Shown: positions 53,837-62,663 of the stretch, piece after piece
Layout of the letters: each line of letters starts with the position of its first letter
Numbering within the stretch: position 1 is the first letter of the stretch
Assembly (NCBI RefSeq): GCF_000716335.1
Contig: NZ_JOBL01000100.1
Coordinates: 1-64,000 of the forward strand
DNA: 64,000 nucleotides
DNA from: Streptomyces sp. NRRL S-118
Lineage (GTDB): Bacteria; Actinomycetota; Actinomycetes; Streptomycetales; Streptomycetaceae
Direction of reading: 5' to 3'
Program-made: the position numbers and the translations under genes
Notes under the pieces: generated by a model
What the model saw: the letters and a program-made list of their open reading frames with translations, nothing else
Database searches by the model: none
Told to the model about the DNA's origin: nothing

Positions 53837-54942
53837 GAATGTCCCTTCGTCGTGGGTCGGTTCTGCGTCGGTGCGGAGTCCGGTGCGAACCACGGGAGGT
53901 CCACCGGAGTCACCGGACCGGTGACCGTTCCGGATTCCCCGGCGGTTGCGCGTACGGGTGCGGCGGCGGCCGGCCGGTGGCGCGGGCGGACCCGGTCCAC
54001 GACGGCCATCCCGATCCGGTACAGCCCCGCCGGTACGACCAGGGCCAGCAGGACCCGGAAGAGCACCACGCCCCACGGCCGGTCGACGCCCCAGGGCTGT
54101 TCGGCCAGCACCCGGCCGCCGTGGCGCACGGAGACCTGGTAGTCGCCGTGGGCGCCCGCGGCCAGCTCCACCGGCAGCTCGACGCGCGCCTTGCGGCCGG
54201 GCGCGATGGTGCCGCGCCACTGCCGCTCCTGCCACTGCGGGGCGAACACGCCGTGGGCGGTGCCCACCTCGAAGACCGGGTTCTCGACGGGCGCGGAACC
54301 GAGGTTGCCGACCGTCAGGACGAGGGTGCGCCGCGCCGGGGCGCCGAACCGGACGAGCAGGCCGCTCGCCCCTTCGAGCCGGGGACCCGCCAGCACGGCG
54401 AGCCTGCCGTCGCCGGACGGCTCGGGCAGCGGCGCCACCGGGTGGCCGGTGATCCGCAACGGGACGTCCACGCCGGCCTGCCCGCCGGTGACCGCGGCGG
54501 CATGGACCACGCAGGGACACGGCGCGGGCGGGGCGGGAACCGGGAGCTTTCTGCTGAACGCGCCGCGCGCGTCGGTGGTGACGGCGCGGCCGTCGGCGTT
54601 GGCGCAGGCGTTGGTGCCGCTCAGCAGGCCGCGGCCGGGGGCGGCCTCGCCGCAGACGAGCAGCATCAGCAGGGCGCCGGGCCGCCAGCCCGAGCCGCCG
54701 ACCGTGAGCTCACCGCCCTTCGGGGCCTCCGGGCGCGACAGCTCCACGGCCGGCCCGCCCTCCGCCGCGGCCGCCCCGCGCGGCGCGGGCGTCAGGACGA
54801 AGGCGAGGGAGAGGGCCACGGCCAGGGCCGTCATGGCCGCGGTCATCGCCGCGGCGCCCGCGCGGGACACCGTCCGGACCGCCGCCGCGCGACGGCGCCG
54901 GAGCCCGCCCGGTGGGCCGGTGCGGGTTCCGCTCCGCTTCAC
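53833..54942 (-). CDS. Membrane-anchored extracytoplasmic protein with Ig-like domains
   Basis: 369 residues from a GTG (MKRSGTRTGPPGGL) overlapping the previous gene by 4 bp; its own stop overlaps the LAETG gene by 4 bp. Signal or anchor helix about 30-55 (AAMTAAMTALAVALSLAF). Extracytoplasmic part with a VELSRPEAPKGGELTVGGSG strand pattern, several Cys (CPCVV) and an ARRTLVLTVGNLGSAPVENPVFEVG beta domain. A second transmembrane helix (about 300-320, VVLFRVLLALVVPAGLYRIG) is followed by a cytoplasmic tail. Function unknown; it is held in the surface operon by translational coupling. Confidence 0.82.
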   Translation of the reverse strand: MKRSGTRTGPPGGLRRRRAAAVRTVSRAGAAAMTAAMTALAVALSLAFVLTPAPRGAAAAEGGPAVELSRPEAPKGGELTVGGSGWRPGALLMLLVCGEAAPGRGLLSGTNACANADGRAVTTDARGAFSRKLPVPAPPAPCPCVVHAAAVTGGQAGVDVPLRITGHPVAPLPEPSGDGRLAVLAGPRLEGASGLLVRFGAPARRTLVLTVGNLGSAPVENPVFEVGTAHGVFAPQWQERQWRGTIAPGRKARVELPVELAAGAHGDYQVSVRHGGRVLAEQPWGVDRPWGVVLFRVLLALVVPAGLYRIGMAVVDRVRPRHRPAAAAPVRATAGESGTVTGPVTPVDLPWFAPDSAPTQNRPTTKGHS

Positions 54943-55727
54943 CCGTCGGCTCCCCTCGCCCCGCGCCCCCGGCGCCGTACGAGCCACCGGGCCACCACTG
55001 CCGCGAGGAGCGCGCCCGTACCGGCCGCCGCCCCGCCGGCGCCGAACGTGCGGGTCGCGGCCGCCTCCGCCCGGGCGCCGCCGCCCGCGGTGGCGCTGAG
55101 GCGGATCGTCACCCGGTCCAGCGGCGGGCGGTCCCCGTCCGGCCACGGCTCGCTGAGCTCGGCCCGCTGTCCGGGGCGCAGCCTCAGCGGCAGCGGGCGC
55201 TCCGCCCGGCGCAGGGTCTCCCCGAACAGCCCCTCGGCGCGGACCGCGAGGCGCGGCGCGAGGACGGTGTTGCCGCGGTTGACCAGGGCGTACCGGACGG
55301 CCCCGCCCGTGACGCGGACGTCCTCGACGGTGAGCGCGGCGAGCCGCGGCCCGCCGACCCGTACCCGTACGGGCACGGTCACGGCCTCCCCGGCCAGCAG
55401 GGCGCCCGCGTGGTCGCCGGGCGGCGCGTCCGCGGGGACGGTCACCGAGAACGGCACCTCGGCCCGGGTCCGGGGCGGCACGGTGACCGGGTTCGCGGCG
55501 AAGGTCACCCAGGGGGCGGTGGCCCGCAGGGGCAGTGTCAGCGGGCGGTGGCCGGGATTGGTCAGCGACAGGGTGTCCTCCAGCACGGTGCCCGGCGGTC
55601 CCTCGAGGTAGAAGTAGGGCGGCCTGATCCCACCAGGAGCAGTCCCGGCTCCGGCAGCGGGCGTCGCGGGGACCGCTGTCGCGGCGAGGGCCAGGACGGC
55701 GAGGGCGGCCGCGGCGCGGGGGCGCAT
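54939..55727 (-). CDS. DUF916/WxL-interacting-like secreted membrane protein
   Basis: 262 residues from the ATG (MRPRAAAALAVLALAATAVP). Signal peptide about 1-27. Residues about 35-115 form a domain resembling the first domain of DUF916 proteins: PYFYLEGPPGTVLEDTLSL, TNPGHRPLTLPLRA, APWVTFAANPVTVPPRTRAE and GDHAGALLAG. A second immunoglobulin-like domain follows (LTVEDVRVTGGAVRYALVN), then a C-terminal helix and basic tail. In Firmicutes, DUF916 proteins bind peptidoglycan and partner WxL proteins at the cell surface. Its stop overlaps the next gene by 4 bp. Confidence 0.82.
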   Translation of the reverse strand: MRPRAAAALAVLALAATAVPATPAAGAGTAPGGIRPPYFYLEGPPGTVLEDTLSLTNPGHRPLTLPLRATAPWVTFAANPVTVPPRTRAEVPFSVTVPADAPPGDHAGALLAGEAVTVPVRVRVGGPRLAALTVEDVRVTGGAVRYALVNRGNTVLAPRLAVRAEGLFGETLRRAERPLPLRLRPGQRAELSEPWPDGDRPPLDRVTIRLSATAGGGARAEAAATRTFGAGGAAAGTGALLAAVVARWLVRRRGRGARGADG

Positions 55728-55731
55728 GCCC

Positions 55732-56442
55732 CTATGCCCGGCGGTGGCCCGTGCGGCGGGTCAGCCACAGCGCACCGGCCACTCCGGCGAGCAGCACCGT
55801 GCCGCCGAGCGTGCCGAGCGCAGCGGCCGAGTCGAGCGGGCCGGTCCGGGGCAGCTCGCCGCTCCCCGGTGGTGCCGACTGCGATCCGGAACCGGAGCCC
55901 GCCGCGGACCCGGAGCCCGAGCCCGAGCCGGAGCCCGCCGCGGTGACGTCCAGCTCCAGTGACGGCCCCGGGTCGTTCCGCGGGGTGCAGGTCGTGGTGG
56001 TGCCGAGCGCCTTGATGGTCAGCACCCCGGCGGTGAAGGTGACCTTGCCGCTCTTCGACGGCGTGTACGTGCCCGACAGGTCGCTGATCCTGATGGGCGT
56101 GTTGGCGGGGATCTTCTCGGGGTTCGCCGGTCCGGAGACGGTGACGGTCCCGCGGTCCGCGCCGCCGACCCGGATGACCGCGCTCGGGTTCATGGCCCCC
56201 TTGCCCAGCTCCACGGGGCTGGACGAGACGCCCTTGCGGAACGTCATGGTGAGCCGGTAGCCGCTGCCGTTCCTGACGCCCGTGATGTCGATCGGGGAGA
56301 CGGCGCCCTTGTCGCCGATCGGTGTCCGGCACGCGTAGTCGACGTCGACGACGGTGGCGTGGGCGGCCGGTGCGGCCGTCAGCACGGCCGCACCCGCGAC
56401 CGCCGCCGCCAGCACGAGAGTTGTCCGCTTGTGGTTCGGCAC
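55732..56442 (-). CDS. Sortase-anchored surface protein with LPRTG signal
   Basis: 236 residues from the GTG giving MPNHKRTTLVLAAAVAGAAV, with an AGAGGTGA ribosome site upstream. Signal peptide about 1-29. One beta-rich module (30-160) with Cys near each end (YACRTPIGDKGAVSP and ALGTTTTCTPRN), then a GSGSGS stalk, LPRTG (197-201), a hydrophobic helix and a basic tail. The module is a paralogue of the second module in the LAETG protein. This gene opens the operon; it stops 4 bp before the DUF916-like gene. Confidence 0.87.
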   Translation of the reverse strand: MPNHKRTTLVLAAAVAGAAVLTAAPAAHATVVDVDYACRTPIGDKGAVSPIDITGVRNGSGYRLTMTFRKGVSSSPVELGKGAMNPSAVIRVGGADRGTVTVSGPANPEKIPANTPIRISDLSGTYTPSKSGKVTFTAGVLTIKALGTTTTCTPRNDPGPSLELDVTAAGSGSGSGSGSAAGSGSGSQSAPPGSGELPRTGPLDSAAALGTLGGTVLLAGVAGALWLTRRTGHRRA

Positions 56443-56616
56443 CTCGAGATCACCTCTTGCCTGACGGCCCATCAGATCGGCGCTCAAGGTACGCCGGTGA
56501 CCATGGAGAGGGAAGACACGTGCACGAACACACGGCGGGGCATGGGCCCATGACAAAGAGCACGGCCGATCGCCGTGCTCCCGGATACTCCGAAGACCCG
56601 CGCGGGACGCGGGTCG

Positions 56617-57516
56617 CTACTCGGGCGCCGCCAGCTCCGCCCAGACCGTCTTGCCCGGCGCGTCGGCGTTGCGCACGACGCCCCAGTCCAGGCACAGGCG
56701 CTGCACGATGAACATGCCGTGTCCGCCCGGCCGTCCGGCGCGGTGCGGCGTGCGCGGCGCGGGCTGGCCCGGGCCGCGGTCCTCGACCTCCAGCCGCAGC
56801 ACCTTCGCGTCCAGCGAGACGCGCAGTTCCTCGGGGCCCTCGGCGTGCAGGCAGGCGTTGGTGACCAGCTCCGAGACGACGAGCAGGACGTCCTCCGCGG
56901 CGGCGCGCCGGTCGGCGGTGGCGGCGGGCAGCCAGCCCCAGTCATAGAGCGCCTGGCGGGTGAAGTCACGGGCGAGCGGCACGATGCCGCTGGCGTCGCC
57001 CAGCTCCAGCCGGCGGCTCCGGCGCCCGCCGGAGGCGTCGGCAGCGGAGGCGTTCGCACCCGGTTCGCCCGTACCGGAAGCGCCGGCACGGGAAGCGTCC
57101 GCGCCGGAGGCACCGGTCGCGCCGCCGTCGGCGGCCGGTGGCGCGGCGTGCGCGGCGCCGGCCGGCGTGCCCGCCGGAGGGTCCGCGGGCGCACCGGGTT
57201 CTGCGGCGGGGACTCCGGACGCGACGGCCGGAGCCGTCACGGCCGCACCCGCGTCGACCCCGACGGGGCCGGTGGCCACGCCCGCACCCGTCCCGGGCAC
57301 CGCGTCGGAGGGCCTGCCGGCACCGGCGGGCGCACCCGCGCCCGGGGCGGTACCGCCGCCGGCCCCCGCAGCGGGCCCGGACGGCGCGCCGGGCGCCACG
57401 GATCCCGCGACCGGCTCGGCACCCGCGCCGACGGCAGCGGCGCCCGCGGCCCCGAGGCCCGAGCCGCCCGGCTCACCACCGAGATCGCTCGGCGGATGCT
57501 GCTGGGTGCTGCCCAT
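56617..57516 (-). CDS. ATP-binding anti-sigma factor kinase (RsbW-like) with long disordered N-terminus
   Basis: 299 residues from the ATG (MGSTQQHPPSDLGGE). The first 160 residues are Ala/Gly/Pro/Val repeats and probably disordered. The C-terminal HATPase_c_2 domain (about 170-299) has LLVVSELVTNACLHAEGPEEL (N-box with Glu and Asn), LEVEDRGPGQPAPR (G1) and GRPGGHGMFIVQRLC (G2). Such proteins bind and block a SigB-family sigma factor and phosphorylate the STAS antagonist. The STAS and sigma genes follow closely. In S. coelicolor the matching trio surrounds sigI (from memory). Confidence 0.88.
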   Translation of the reverse strand: MGSTQQHPPSDLGGEPGGSGLGAAGAAAVGAGAEPVAGSVAPGAPSGPAAGAGGGTAPGAGAPAGAGRPSDAVPGTGAGVATGPVGVDAGAAVTAPAVASGVPAAEPGAPADPPAGTPAGAAHAAPPAADGGATGASGADASRAGASGTGEPGANASAADASGGRRSRRLELGDASGIVPLARDFTRQALYDWGWLPAATADRRAAAEDVLLVVSELVTNACLHAEGPEELRVSLDAKVLRLEVEDRGPGQPAPRTPHRAGRPGGHGMFIVQRLCLDWGVVRNADAPGKTVWAELAAPE

Positions 57517-57701
57517 CAGCGCTTCACCTCACCGATTCACCAAGTCGCCATTACATCGATACAGAGAGTGGGAGCCGACCATGGCTCTCTCACGCCCCCT
57601 CGCGCAGGTTCTTCTGCCCGGCGTTCCGGGTACAACACCCGGTTCGTCACCTCGCGGTCGTGAGCAAACCGACAGCAGGGTGCGGCCGCGCCGCGCGGAA
57701 C

Positions 57702-58070
57702 CTATTCGGAGAGGGCCGCTTCCAGGGTGTCGTGCACGGTGAAGACAGCTTCCGCACCGGTGATCTCGAACACCCGGGCCACCACGGGCTGCATGCCGGC
57801 CAAATGGACCCCTCCCCCTGCCGCCTCGGCCTTCAGCCGTGCGCCGAGCAGCACATTGAGGCCGGTGGAGTCGCAGAACGCAAGCTGCGAGCAGTCGACC
57901 ACCAGCCGTGATCGCCCCTTTTCGAGCGCGGCTTCCAGCGGTTCGCGCAGCAGGTCGGCGGTGTGGTGATCGAGCTCACCCACCGGCGTGACGACCTCGC
58001 TCCGGCCCTCCGTCCGGACCCCGACGCTGAGTCGGCCCTGATTCGCGCTGCCGACCGTCCCGCGGTCCAT
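57702..58070 (-). CDS. Anti-anti-sigma factor (STAS domain)
   Basis: 122 residues from the ATG (MDRGTVGSANQGRLSVG). A single STAS domain: VVTPVGELDHHTADLLREPL, then RLVVDCSQLAFCDSTGLNVLL with the phosphorylatable Ser68 in DSTG, then VHLAGMQPVVARVFEITG. Unphosphorylated it should bind the RsbW-like kinase and free the sigma factor. It is 185 bp upstream of the kinase gene in the same direction and divergent from the sigma gene. Confidence 0.93.
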   Translation of the reverse strand: MDRGTVGSANQGRLSVGVRTEGRSEVVTPVGELDHHTADLLREPLEAALEKGRSRLVVDCSQLAFCDSTGLNVLLGARLKAEAAGGGVHLAGMQPVVARVFEITGAEAVFTVHDTLEAALSE

Positions 58071-58340
58071 GCCGCCCCTCTTCGCCGATGCCGTTGAGTC
58101 GGTAGAACCCTACGCCTTCTCCCCACCGGTCGGTAGTCGGACTCCCCTGCAACCCAGACATATGGGACAATTGACACTTGCAACGATCCAGGAAGAGCGG
58201 GTAGGGCTAGTAGGGACACCCATTCGCAGGGGACACCCGCCACAGGGACACCCCCGACACGGCCGGCTTCGGAGGCGCCGCACACCGCAGCGACGCAGAT
58301 CGGCATCGGCGGCCTTATGCCGAGAACGATGGAGGAGACC

Positions 58341-59258
58341 ATGTCACCCCGGCTCGACGCAACGCGTACCCCCCTCGCGACGTCGACAACTCCGCCCCAC
58401 CACATCCCCTACGAGATCACCGGTACGCTCGGCGACCCGGCCGACCCCCTCGCCGGTCTCGGCCTCCCCGACATCCCCCCGTACGACGAGGTCGAACCGC
58501 TCGACGCGCGAGCGCTGTCCAAGACGCTCTTCGCCCGGCTCGAAGCGCTCGAGGAGGGCACGTACGAGTACGCGTACGTCCGCAACACCCTCGTCGAGCT
58601 CAACCTCGCCCTGGTCAAGTTCGCCGCCTCCCGGTTCCGCTCCCGTAGCGAGCCGATGGAGGACATCGTCCAGGTCGGCACCATCGGCCTGATCAAGGCC
58701 ATCGACCGGTTCGAGCTGGCCCGTGGCGTCGAGTTCCCCACCTTCGCGATGCCAACCATCATCGGCGAGATCAAGCGCTTCTTCCGCGACACCTCCTGGT
58801 CCGTGCGCGTCCCGCGCCGGCTGCAGGAGCTGCGCCTCGACCTCGCCAAGGCCGGGGACGAGCTCGCCCAGGAGCTGGACCGCGCCCCGACCGTCGGTGA
58901 GCTCGCCGAGAAGCTCGGCATCACCAAGGAAGAGGTCGTCGAGGGCATGGCGGCGAGCAACGCGTACACCGCGAGCTCGCTGGACGCGCAGCCCGAGGAG
59001 GACGACACCGAGGGCGCTCTCGCCGACCGCATCGGCTACGAGGACAACGGCCTGGAGGGCATCGAGTACGTCGAGTCCCTCAAGCCGCTGATCGCCGCGC
59101 TGTCCGCCCGGGACCGCAAGATCCTCTCCCTGCGCTTCGTCGCCGGGATGACGCAGTCGGAGATCGGCGAGGAGCTCAACATCTCGCAGATGCACGTCTC
59201 CCGGCTGCTCTCGCGCACCCTGGGCAAGCTCCGCAAGGGTCTGACCCTGGACGAGTGA
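58341..59258 (+). CDS. sigI: SigB/SigF-subfamily RNA polymerase sigma factor, probably SigI
   Basis: 305 residues from the ATG (MSPRLDATRTPLATS) with GGAGGAGA two bases upstream; an ATG eight codons earlier lacks a site. Region 2 reads NTLVELNLALVKFAASRF, EDIVQVGTIGLIKAIDRFEL and GVEFPTFAMPTIIGEIKRFF. Region 3 has RVPRRLQELRLDLAKAGDEL, and region 4 ALSARDRKILSLRFVAGMTQSEIGEELNISQMHVSRLL. This is the stress/development subgroup controlled by partner switching. The symbol is given because the neighbouring anti-sigma and STAS genes match the S. coelicolor sigI locus. A GGGTAG (58199-58204) 140 bp upstream could be a -10 of its own class. Confidence 0.9.
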   Translation: MSPRLDATRTPLATSTTPPHHIPYEITGTLGDPADPLAGLGLPDIPPYDEVEPLDARALSKTLFARLEALEEGTYEYAYVRNTLVELNLALVKFAASRFRSRSEPMEDIVQVGTIGLIKAIDRFELARGVEFPTFAMPTIIGEIKRFFRDTSWSVRVPRRLQELRLDLAKAGDELAQELDRAPTVGELAEKLGITKEEVVEGMAASNAYTASSLDAQPEEDDTEGALADRIGYEDNGLEGIEYVESLKPLIAALSARDRKILSLRFVAGMTQSEIGEELNISQMHVSRLLSRTLGKLRKGLTLDE

Positions 59259-59278
59259 CACCGCAGGTCCCCCTCCCC

Positions 59279-59313
59279 GGAAGGGCCCGTTCCGTCAAGG
59301 GATGGGCCCTTCC
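59279..59313 (+). terminator. Hairpin terminator after the sigma gene
   Basis: GGAAGGGCCC (59279-59288) pairs perfectly with GGGCCCTTCC (59304-59313), a 10-bp stem 20 bp beyond the sigma stop. Confidence 0.75.
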
Positions 59314-59374
59314 GCCGCCTTGACGGGATCGTCCCCATGGGGCGACATTGTCCCGGGGCTCAGGGGGGTATCAC

Positions 59375-60538
59375 ATGCGGTACGCGGCTCTGGAAGAACG
59401 CATGCGCGCACGGCTCGGCAGAGAGTGCCTGTACGTGCCGTCGTGCCGGCTCGGGCTGTACCTGGCGCTGCGTCACTTCTGCCCGCCGGGCGGCCGGGTG
59501 CTCATGTCCCCGGTCAACGACGACGTCATCCTCTTCGTCGTCCTCGCCGCCGGGCTGCGCCCCGTCCAGGCGCCGCTGAAGCCGCACGACGCCTCCCTCG
59601 ACGCCGCCGCCGTCCCCGAGGACGTGTGGCGCGGCCTGTGCGCCGTGCTCACCACCAATCTGTACGGCAACCCCGACCCGGCGCCGGAGCTGGCCGCCGC
59701 CTGCCGCGCGCGTGGCATCCCGCTGCTGGAGGACGCGGCGCACGCGATCGGCAGCGTGGTCGGCGGCCGGCCCGTCGGCACGTACGGCGACGCGTCCGTC
59801 TTCAGCCTCTCCAAGCACACCGGCGCCGGGACCGGCGGGTTCCTCGCCGTCCGCGACGCCGGCCTCCGCGACGAACTCGCCCTGGCGCGCGACGCGTTGC
59901 TCCACCCCGCCGGCCCCGGAGCCGAACTCGCCTACGCGGTACGGCCGTACGCCGAGGCGGCGGTGCGGGGGCTGCGGCTGGTGAGGGCCGCCCGGGCCAC
60001 GCTGCGGGCACTGGGCCGGCAGGAGCGCGAGGGGATCCGGATGCCGCTGCGGCCGGCCGCGCTGGAACGGGCGGTGGCCGCCGCCCCCGCTCTCGTCCCC
60101 TTCCACCCGTGGGTACGGGTCGACCTGCACACGTACCGCCTCACCCCCGGACCCGCCCGGCTGCGGCGCACCGAGCGGCTCCTCGGGCGGCTGGACGCGA
60201 CCCTGGCGGCCCACCGCGCCGGTACGGAGCAGCTCCTCGCGTCTCCCTGGGGCACCCCGCCGGCCGCGCTCCAGCCGCTGTTCCGCGTACCGCTGCTGGT
60301 CGCCGACCGGGACGCGGCCATCGCCGCCCTGGCCCGGGCCCGGCTGACCACCGGCTACCTCTACGACCCGCCCCTGGACGACTACGCGGGTGCCGCCTTC
60401 TGCGACCCCTCGCCCGCCCCGGGCGCCGCCCGCTGGTTCGCCCGGCACGCGCTGCCCGCCGACCCGCTGCGGGCCGGCGCGGTGCTCGGCGTCCTGCGCG
60501 CGTCGGGCGCACGGCCCGCGGGCCGCCACGGTGGCTGA
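59375..60538 (+). CDS. DegT/DnrJ/EryC1-type sugar aminotransferase-like protein
   Basis: 387 residues from the ATG (MRYAALEERMRARLG) with GGGGGG about seven bases upstream. PLP-fold motifs: VLTTNLYGNP, IPLLEDAAHAIGS (PLP N1 Asp, D120) and VFSLSKHTGAGTGGFLAV (Schiff-base Lys, K147). Related enzymes aminate keto-sugar nucleotides for polysaccharides. The typical GEGG following the lysine is GTGG here. It overlaps the next gene by 8 bp and so is translated together with the flippase. The sugar product is unknown. Confidence 0.83.
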   Translation: MRYAALEERMRARLGRECLYVPSCRLGLYLALRHFCPPGGRVLMSPVNDDVILFVVLAAGLRPVQAPLKPHDASLDAAAVPEDVWRGLCAVLTTNLYGNPDPAPELAAACRARGIPLLEDAAHAIGSVVGGRPVGTYGDASVFSLSKHTGAGTGGFLAVRDAGLRDELALARDALLHPAGPGAELAYAVRPYAEAAVRGLRLVRAARATLRALGRQEREGIRMPLRPAALERAVAAAPALVPFHPWVRVDLHTYRLTPGPARLRRTERLLGRLDATLAAHRAGTEQLLASPWGTPPAALQPLFRVPLLVADRDAAIAALARARLTTGYLYDPPLDDYAGAAFCDPSPAPGAARWFARHALPADPLRAGAVLGVLRASGARPAGRHGG

Positions 60539-62663
60539 CACCTCCGTCCGGCACGGCACCGCGCCGGCGGAGGACGCCGGGAGCGGAGCGCCGTCCAGCG
60601 GCGACTCGATGTTCCGCAACGCCTACGCGCTGATGCTGTCGACCGGGGTCTCCGCGGCGCTCGGCCTGGGGTTCTGGCTGGTCGCCGCCCGCTACTACAC
60701 CGAGGAGGCCGTCGGGCAGGGCTCCGCCGCCATCGCCGCGATGCGGCTGCTCGCCTCCGTCACCGCCACCACGATGATCGGCGCGGTGGTGCGCTACGTG
60801 CCGCGGGCCGGACGCGCGACCGGGCCGCTGGTGTGGCGCGCGTACGCCGTCAGCTCCCTGGTGGTGGCGGCGGCCAGCGCGGCGTTCCTGGCCACGCTGG
60901 ACCTGTGGGGACCGTCCTACGCGCCCCTGCGCGGGCTGCCCGCCGGGCTGTTCTTCACCGCGGCGTGCGTGGCCTGGGCCCTGCTCACGCTCCAGGACGG
61001 GGTGCTGACCGGGCTGCGCAAGGCGGTGTGGGTGCCGGTCGGCAACGCCGTCTTCTCGACGGCCAAGCTGCTCCTGCTGGTGGTGTGCGCCACCGCGCTG
61101 CCGGTGCTCGGCATCTTCGTCTCGTGGGCCGTCGCCATCGCCCTGTCCGTACTGCCGCTCGGCTGGCTGGTGTTCCGCCGGCTCATCCCCCGGCAAGCGG
61201 CCGCCGACCGGGACCGGGAGCCGCCGACCCTGCGGGAGATGGGGCGGTTCCTCGCCGGGGACTCGGTGGGCGCCCTGTTCAGCCTGGCGATGATCAACCT
61301 GCTGCCGGTGATGGTCGCCGTGCGCTTCGACGCCGCGCACAACGGCTTCTTCTACACCGCGTACACGGTCGGCGGGACGATGGAGTTCATGGCCATCAAC
61401 ATGGCCTCGTCGCTGACCGCGCACGCCTCGCACAGCCCGGAGTCCCTCGCCGGCGGGGTGCGGGGCGCGCTGCGCCGGATGGCGTTGCTGCTGGTGCCGG
61501 TGGTGCTGGTGCTGGTCCTCTTCGCGCCGTGGATCCTCCTGCCGTTCGGGGCCGCGTACGCCGAACACGGCACGCTGGTGCTGCGGTTGCTGGCAGCCGC
61601 CGCGCTGCCGCGCGTCGCGGTCGAGCTCTGGATCGGTGTGCTGCGGGTCCAGGGGCGCACCGGCATGCTCGCCGTCGTGCAGGGCGCGATGTGCGCGCTG
61701 GTGCTGGGCAGCGCGGCGGTGCTGACGGTGACGGCGGGGATCGCGGGGGCCGGGATCGCGATGCTCGCGTCCATGACGGTCATGGCGCTGGTCTCGGTGC
61801 CGGGGCTGCGCGGGGCGCTGGCCGGCCGTGCGCCCCGCCCGCCGCGGTGGCGGCGGGACCGCGGGCCGGAGTACGGCACGCGCTGGGCCCGGGAGGCGGC
61901 GGAGCGGGCGGCCCGCCGGGAGGGGAGCCACGGCACGGAGTGGGCGCACCGGCCGGCGTATCCGCGGGTCGGACACGACACGGCGACGCCCGCGGTCGGG
62001 CTGCCGGTGTACGTACGGGCGCGGGCGCCGGCCGCGGTGGACGACGAGCGGTGGCCGGTCCGCTGGCTGTGGCTGCTGCTGGCGCTGGCCGCCGGGCTGT
62101 TCTGGGGACCGCTCGGCGGCGTCCGGCAGTCGGGGCGGGAGCGGCTGTCGGGCACCGTGTCCGGGGCCGAACTGGTGGCCGCGCTGCCCCCGGTGACGCT
62201 GACCGCGGGCATCCTCCTGGTCGTCGTGCACTGCGCGGCGCTCTCGCTGCGGCGGCCGCGGCCCGCGCTGACCGGTGCGGTCCTGCTGGTGACGGTCGCC
62301 GCCCTGCATTCGGCGCCGCTGCTGCTGGGCCTGCGGCCGGAGGCGGCGGGCGGGCCGTGGTCCGGGGCGCCGGCGCGGCTGCTCGCCGGGGTGGCGGGGC
62401 TGTCGGGGCCGCAGGGGGTGCTCGCCGTGGCGCCGTCGGTGCTCCAGGTGCTGTGCCTGGGCCTGGCGGCGGTGGCGCTGCGGGCGGCGGGCGCCGGCGG
62501 GCGGGAGGTGGCGGGCGCGGTGTGGGTGCTGGCGGTGGCGGGGTGGGCGGCGCAGGACGCGTTCGCGGCCGCTGCGGTGCCGGTGTTCCTGGGGTGGTGC
62601 GCGGCGGCCGCGGCGGCGCTCGTCGTCCGCCGCTACCGGGGCGGGAGCGGCTGCCGGAAGTAG
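60531..62663 (+). CDS. Polysaccharide flippase (Wzx/MATE-like) with extra C-terminal membrane domain
   Basis: 710 residues from the GTG giving MADTSVRHGTAPAEDAG. Residues about 25-460 have twelve or so transmembrane helices in the oligosaccharide-flippase pattern: FRNAYALMLSTGVSAALGLG, ASVTATTMIGAVVRYVPRAG, MIGAVV-type helix starts and FYTAYTVGGTMEFMAINM. An Arg-rich soluble linker (about 465-530) precedes a second block of about six helices (535-700) which normal Wzx proteins lack. It probably moves lipid-linked glycan repeats across the membrane; the extra block may couple to another enzyme. It overlaps the convergent GH gene by 31 bp. Confidence 0.8.
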   Translation: MADTSVRHGTAPAEDAGSGAPSSGDSMFRNAYALMLSTGVSAALGLGFWLVAARYYTEEAVGQGSAAIAAMRLLASVTATTMIGAVVRYVPRAGRATGPLVWRAYAVSSLVVAAASAAFLATLDLWGPSYAPLRGLPAGLFFTAACVAWALLTLQDGVLTGLRKAVWVPVGNAVFSTAKLLLLVVCATALPVLGIFVSWAVAIALSVLPLGWLVFRRLIPRQAAADRDREPPTLREMGRFLAGDSVGALFSLAMINLLPVMVAVRFDAAHNGFFYTAYTVGGTMEFMAINMASSLTAHASHSPESLAGGVRGALRRMALLLVPVVLVLVLFAPWILLPFGAAYAEHGTLVLRLLAAAALPRVAVELWIGVLRVQGRTGMLAVVQGAMCALVLGSAAVLTVTAGIAGAGIAMLASMTVMALVSVPGLRGALAGRAPRPPRWRRDRGPEYGTRWAREAAERAARREGSHGTEWAHRPAYPRVGHDTATPAVGLPVYVRARAPAAVDDERWPVRWLWLLLALAAGLFWGPLGGVRQSGRERLSGTVSGAELVAALPPVTLTAGILLVVVHCAALSLRRPRPALTGAVLLVTVAALHSAPLLLGLRPEAAGGPWSGAPARLLAGVAGLSGPQGVLAVAPSVLQVLCLGLAAVALRAAGAGGREVAGAVWVLAVAGWAAQDAFAAAAVPVFLGWCAAAAAALVVRRYRGGSGCRK

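Noticed and set aside
58171..58204. TTGACA (58171-58176) as the -35 of a vegetative promoter for the sigma gene
   Set aside because: No acceptable -10 lies 16-19 bp downstream; the nearby GGGTAG could belong to another sigma class but is too weak alone to annotate.
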